64,000 nucleotides of DNA. It comes from Caloranaerobacter sp050286925 (lineage in GTDB: Bacteria > Bacillota > Clostridia > Tissierellales > Thermohalobacteraceae). Positions within the stretch are counted from its first letter, which is position 1, and every line of letters starts with the position of its first letter. This document shows, piece by piece, positions 61,231 through 64,000 of the stretch. Position numbers and translations under genes: made by a program. Below the pieces are notes generated by a model. It saw nothing but the letters and a program-made list of their open reading frames with translations. It had not been told where the DNA came from and searched no databases. Where the stretch lies: the NCBI RefSeq assembly GCF_050286925.1, contig NZ_JBFWFX010000004.1, positions 140,177 to 204,176 on the forward strand, given 5' to 3'.

Positions 61231-62331
61231 TTAAAAAATATCATTAATTGTTTTAGCTGCATTCTCAAGCATATCATTTGTAACATGAGAATATGTCTTG
61301 ATAGTCATTTCTACATCATGCCCCATCAAATTAGCAACAGTTTTAAAATCAATTCCATTTGCAATTAAAAGCGTAGCATAAGTATGCCTTAACTGATGTA
61401 TAGTTATGTCATATCCTATTTTTTTATAATGTTTTGAAAGTGAGCTACTGAAATTTGATGTGCTGGTGTAAGGTAATATTCTGTTACTTATGTGAATAGG
61501 ATATTCTTTTTTAAATTTACTTAATTCATTTAGAACAATAGCTGGAGCAGGAACTATCCTATTTGAGTTTTCTGACTTTGTATGTCCAAATCCCCACTTA
61601 CCATTTTTGAGTAGCTTCCATTGCTTGTTTATTATTATTTGTGCCTTTGTATCATTCACACAATCCCAAGTAAGACCAACTATTTCACCTATTCTTAGCC
61701 CACATTTACTAGCTAATAAAGAAGCTATATAATATTTACGAAATGTTATTTTGTTTAATAAATCCTCTAATTCATTAGCTGTTAAAGCTTTTACTTTATT
61801 TGAATTAATTTCCGAACCTTTATTTTTCTGTTTAGGCAGCTTTATTTTTTTAACTGGATTATCTACAATTACATTAAACGTATCTATTGCTGCATTAAAC
61901 AATGTTTTTATTATAGCAATATTTTTCTTTATAGTTGAAACTGATAATCCTTTTTTAAGCATTTCATCGACACAACTTTGAATATGATATGGCTTAATAT
62001 CAATCATACTTATGTTGTTCAAGCTATCAAAATGCTTGAGTGCGCTTTTAGTGTTTTCTATTGTTCCATACTCATTGTATAATTTTTTGTGAGCTACGTA
62101 TATGTTAGTAAAGTTTTTAAATGAAATACCATCGTATTCATTGTTTAAAGATTGCTGTAATTCAAAGTTTTTTTTCATCTCCTCCAATTTTATATCCGCA
62201 GCTCTTTTAGCCATAGCTTTGGTTTTGAATCCCTGCTTACTTTTTTGACGCCACTTCCCGTTTTCATCTTTATAGCTTATTATATATTGCCAACCCTTGT
62301 TTTTTTGCCTAAATGTTATATTATATTGCAC
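61231..62331 (-). CDS. int: Tyrosine site-specific integrase (phage/ICE type)
   Basis: 366 residues from a minus-strand GTG (62329-62331) placed after AAGGAGG; the ATG upstream overlaps that site. An AP2-like arm-binding N-terminus (GWQYIISYKDENGKWRQKSK), a core-binding SAM-like domain (about 75-160), and the catalytic domain with Arg in SKCGLRIGEIVG, HQLRHTYATLLI, LMGHDVEMTIKTYSHVT (His and nucleophile Tyr). Integrates and excises the element. Confidence 0.95.
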   Translation of the reverse strand: MQYNITFRQKNKGWQYIISYKDENGKWRQKSKQGFKTKAMAKRAADIKLEEMKKNFELQQSLNNEYDGISFKNFTNIYVAHKKLYNEYGTIENTKSALKHFDSLNNISMIDIKPYHIQSCVDEMLKKGLSVSTIKKNIAIIKTLFNAAIDTFNVIVDNPVKKIKLPKQKNKGSEINSNKVKALTANELEDLLNKITFRKYYIASLLASKCGLRIGEIVGLTWDCVNDTKAQIIINKQWKLLKNGKWGFGHTKSENSNRIVPAPAIVLNELSKFKKEYPIHISNRILPYTSTSNFSSSLSKHYKKIGYDITIHQLRHTYATLLIANGIDFKTVANLMGHDVEMTIKTYSHVTNDMLENAAKTINDIF

Positions 62332-62425
62332 TTTAAACCTCCTTTTCATTTGATTTTTTACTGCAAATTTTATATAATTATATTAAAAAAGAACATATGT
62401 TTGCACGACATAAGGGGGTATTATT

Positions 62426-62530
62426 ATGGGCCAAGAAAAAGAAAAAATAATACAAGAAAATTTAAGATTAAAAAAAATTATAAAAGAAATATTAGAATTA
62501 TTAGAAAGCTACAAAGAAATAGAGCATTAG
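62426..62530 (+). CDS. 34-residue coiled-coil peptide
   Basis: ATG 62426 with AAGGGGGT upstream; the product MGQEKEKIIQENLRLKKIIK continues as a charged amphipathic helix to EIEH. Short and AT-rich, yet it has a proper ribosome site and a terminator right at its stop. Located between the divergent int and repressor transcripts. Unrecognised. Confidence 0.4.
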   Translation: MGQEKEKIIQENLRLKKIIKEILELLESYKEIEH

Positions 62531-62541
62531 CTCTATTTTTT
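62519..62541. terminator. Hairpin between the small peptide gene and the repressor gene
   Basis: ATAGAGC / GCTCTAT (62519-62525 with 62530-62536), 4-nt loop, T run on the plus strand. It also covers the 3' end of the minus-strand repressor gene. Confidence 0.6.
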
Positions 62542-62877
62542 TATATATGCTTTTATTATATTGATTATCCTCTCTTTATCTTCTTTCGGTAGCTTTCTAA
62601 TTCTAGGTTTCAATCTTTCAAATTCTAATTCTAGTTCATCAACTGTATATTCTGCTGCATTTTCTTTAACTACAAGTGGTTCTGATTCGTCTAATAAGTC
62701 GCTTAATTTTACTCCTAAAAAATCAGCTATTTTTTTTAGTACATCAATTTTAGGATTTTTTCTTTTATTGTTTTCTATAAGACTTATATAAGATTCTGAA
62801 ACACCTATTGCTTTTGCCATTTCTTTTGCTTCAAACCCTTTAGCTTCTCTAATTTTTTTTATGTTATCTCCTAGCAT
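62533..62877 (-). CDS. CI-like XRE-family repressor
   Basis: 114 residues from minus-strand ATG 62875-62877 with GGAGGTG upstream. XRE helix-turn-helix at about 8-62 (IKKIREAKGFEAKEMAKAIG, VSESYISLIENNKRKNPKID), followed by a short charged helical tail, without a LexA-type peptidase domain. Faces the Cro-like gene across the operator region, the layout of a lysogeny switch. Confidence 0.9.
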   Translation of the reverse strand: MLGDNIKKIREAKGFEAKEMAKAIGVSESYISLIENNKRKNPKIDVLKKIADFLGVKLSDLLDESEPLVVKENAAEYTVDELELEFERLKPRIRKLPKEDKERIINIIKAYIKK

Positions 62878-62892
62878 TTTTTTCACCTCCAA

Positions 62893-63114
62893 TTTTATTT
62901 TCTAATTTACTATCTGTAATACATTATAAACTACTAGTTAACTTTTTACAAGAAAATAAAAGAAAATAAAAGGAAATAAAAGAAAATAGGACTATTTTAC
63001 TAATAGTTAACTATAACTGTATCATAACATTACTAATAGTAAAATATCAAATTTTACTTTACTAACGGAAAATAGTATAATTTACTTACAGTAAAATAGA
63101 AGGAGGACAAGCAA
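62893..63114. promoter_or_regulatory. Divergent operator/promoter region of the phage-type switch
   Basis: Five sites fit TTTACT-N3-AGTAAA: 62906-62920, 62996-63010, 63029-63043, 63058-63072 and 63081-63095, the last a perfect palindrome. Between the first two are four near-perfect copies of GAAAATAAAA (about 62952-62987). Likely operators for the CI-like and Cro-like proteins. Confidence 0.65.
63053..63081 (+). promoter_or_regulatory. Promoter of the Cro-like gene, overlapped by operators
   Basis: TTTACT (63053-63058), 17-nt spacer, TATAAT (63076-63081). Operators at 63058-63072 and 63081-63095 overlap the spacer and -10. Confidence 0.65.
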
Positions 63115-63300
63115 ATGAATAGGATTAATGAGATTAGGCGTAGGAATAATTTAACATATAAGGACATAGCAAAGAAAACAGACTTAACAGAGTCATATAT
63201 ATGCTTGCTTGCAAATGGTAGAAGAAAAAATCCAAGTAAAGAAACTATGATTAAAATTGCGAAAGCTTTAAATTCAACAGTTCAGGAAGTATTTTTTTAA
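63115..63300 (+). CDS. Cro-like XRE-family regulator
   Basis: 61 residues after GAAGGAGG. A bare helix-turn-helix: NEIRRRNNLTYKDIAKKTDL, TESYICLLANGRRKNPSKET. It is a close structural match to the repressor encoded divergently (shared SYI.L...GRRKNP pattern), as expected for Cro. Confidence 0.88.
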   Translation: MNRINEIRRRNNLTYKDIAKKTDLTESYICLLANGRRKNPSKETMIKIAKALNSTVQEVFF

Positions 63301-63322
63301 ATTTAAAAAGGAGGGAATTAAA

Positions 63323-63613
63323 ATGGACAAGCTTTTAACTCAAGAAGATTTGGCTAAAAGGTGGCAAGTATCAAAAAGGACTATAGAGAACTGGAGAAAA
63401 GATGGAATAATACAACCAGTAAAAGGCGTGCCAGCAATAAGGTTTAATCCTCAATACATAGCAGAGCTTGAAGGAACTAAACTAGAGAAGTTTTCACCTA
63501 TAGAACGTAGAAGAATGGAAAGAAAAATTGAGGAATTGGAAAACGAAAATAAGAGGCTAAAGAGTATAGTCAGCAATATACTTTCTATTACATCAGAGGC
63601 AATTAATTATTAA
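63323..63613 (+). CDS. Helix-turn-helix (excisionase/MerR-like) protein with coiled coil
   Basis: 96 residues after AAAGGAGGGAA. N-terminal winged-helix LTQEDLAKRWQVSKRTIENW and a proline-rich turn, then a coiled-coil tail (RRRMERKIEELENENKRLKS). Typical of Xis-like or early phage regulators. Confidence 0.8.
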   Translation: MDKLLTQEDLAKRWQVSKRTIENWRKDGIIQPVKGVPAIRFNPQYIAELEGTKLEKFSPIERRRMERKIEELENENKRLKSIVSNILSITSEAINY

Positions 63614-63619
63614 GGGAGG

Positions 63620-63706
63620 AATGCAAATAAACAATTAGCTGAAGCATATGAAACAGACATAAATAATATTAAAGTTAATTTCTCTAGAAATGGAGACAGA
63701 GTTAGG
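63620..63706 (+). pseudogene. Remnant of an ORF6N-type antirepressor domain
   Basis: An open frame without any start codon encodes KQLAEAYETDINNIKVNFSR, the hallmark of the ORF6N domain of phage antirepressors, then NGDRVRV and merges in frame with the next gene. The ribosome site GGGAGG before it serves an ATG in another frame that stops after five codons. Points to an N-terminal deletion or frameshift. Confidence 0.5.
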
Positions 63707-63898
63707 GTGGACAAGCATTTAGAAGGATTTTTAAAGATGACAATAGAGCTTGCTATGAAGTTACATCAAAAAGGTACCATTACGGTGTGTGCTGATGGAG
63801 AACCACTTATAACAATGAGAAAAGATTCTCCAGTAGACAAAAGATTGCCTGAATATTTTCAAAAAGTAATAGAGAATTGCAGAGAGGAGGTGAAATAG
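63707..63898 (+). CDS. Small phage-type protein of unknown function
   Basis: 63 residues if started at GTG 63707 (weak GGAG site 11 nt upstream). Contains FLKMTIELAMKLHQKGTITV and a basic, acidic tail. It is continuous in frame with the ORF6N remnant, so it may be the surviving end of a larger decayed gene. Confidence 0.45.
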   Translation: MDKHLEGFLKMTIELAMKLHQKGTITVCADGEPLITMRKDSPVDKRLPEYFQKVIENCREEVK

Positions 63899-64000
63899 AT
63901 GGATAAAACATATTTATTAGCAACGTTACCTGAAAGGATTGAAGAAATTGAAGAATTGATTGCCGAACTTGAAAAGAGAGTGGCTGAACTGGAGCGACAA
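63899..64000 (+). CDS. Phage-type coiled-coil protein (5' part, runs off the window)
   Basis: ATG 63899 with GAGGAGGTGA upstream. The first 34 residues are MDKTYLLATLPERIEEIEEL followed by more Glu/Leu-rich heptads, a coiled coil. Continues beyond the window. Confidence 0.6.
   Translation, partial: MDKTYLLATLPERIEEIEELIAELEKRVAELERQ

Larger units (their letters stand above)
61182..64000. mobile_element. Left end of an integrated phage-like or conjugative element
   Basis: A minus-strand tyrosine integrase at the edge, a divergent CI/Cro-type repressor pair, an operator array and several short, tightly packed plus-strand phage-type genes mark an integrated element that extends beyond 64000. 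The exact att core cannot be set without the other end; it should lie near 61130-61230. Confidence 0.75.

Noticed and set aside
62561..62791. Plus-strand frame over the CI-like repressor
   Set aside because: Antisense shadow; the minus-strand product is a clear XRE protein with a good start.
62950..62990. Possible CRISPR array or satellite in the A-rich tandem repeat
   Set aside because: Units are about 10 bp without spacers and no cas genes are nearby; it is a simple A-rich repeat within the operator region. No CRISPR was seen anywhere in the window.

Overview
The window looks like one chromosomal segment of a low-GC, Gram-positive, anaerobic, endospore-forming member of the Clostridia. This rests on AT-rich coding, strong AGGAGG-type ribosome sites with many GTG/TTG starts, a six-gene Rnf complex, sporulation genes (spoIVFA/spoIVFB, spo0B, three tiny spore-type membrane peptides), a T-box leader and an L21 leader. 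A Tissierellales-like or thermophilic clostridial host is plausible from the gene content, but the species cannot be fixed from the sequence alone.

Layout. 1-2.4 kb: start of a divergent LysR regulator, a PAP2 phosphatase, two nucleoside-recognition (gate) membrane proteins and tRNA-Leu(CAA). 2.5-7.8 kb: YdjM-type hydrolase, L,D-transpeptidase, and an ECF sigma factor / zinc-finger DUF4349 anti-sigma / SIMPL operon preceded by what looks like its own ECF promoter. 7.9-13.8 kb: polA, coaE, a lytic transglycosylase, an orphan peptide-binding lipoprotein and tRNA-Leu(GAG). 13.9-14.4 kb: three 29-42 residue membrane peptides on the minus strand. 14.7-21.0 kb: a diguanylate cyclase, then a run of SPOR, DRTGG, HATPase, [FeFe]-hydrogenase-like, DRTGG, PHP and HATPase genes that reads as a redox-sensing module, placed directly upstream of rnfCDGEAB (21.2-26.3 kb). 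26.6-37.1 kb: NusG-II, Gx transporter, DUF4321, maf, radC, mreBCD, a very large PBP2, minCDE and mgsA: cell shape and division-site selection. 37.3-48.1 kb: spoIVFA/B, two radical-SAM family genes, rng, glycerate kinase, rplU-prp-rpmA, spo0B, obg and yhbY, the classic Firmicutes order with one insertion (glycerate kinase). 48.2-54.8 kb: small unknown genes, an amidase plus holin-like pair, nadD, yqeK, rsfS, T-box-leuS and ridA. 54.9-61.1 kb: DacF-type carboxypeptidase, then two linked lipoproteins (a degenerate MA-clan peptidase and a 1027-residue M28 peptidase fusion). 61.2-64.0 kb: left end of an integrated element (tyrosine integrase, CI/Cro-like switch with five related palindromic operators, small phage-type genes) running off the window.

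Structures not explained by ordinary annotation: a three-copy intergenic repeat family (about 112 nt, two hairpins; copies at 14.4, 54.3 and 56.3 kb, one inverted, one with an enlarged loop), a triplicated module inside PBP2, a four-cysteine insertion in the GGDEF domain, a probable non-AUG start for yqeK, and an operator array in the prophage-type switch.
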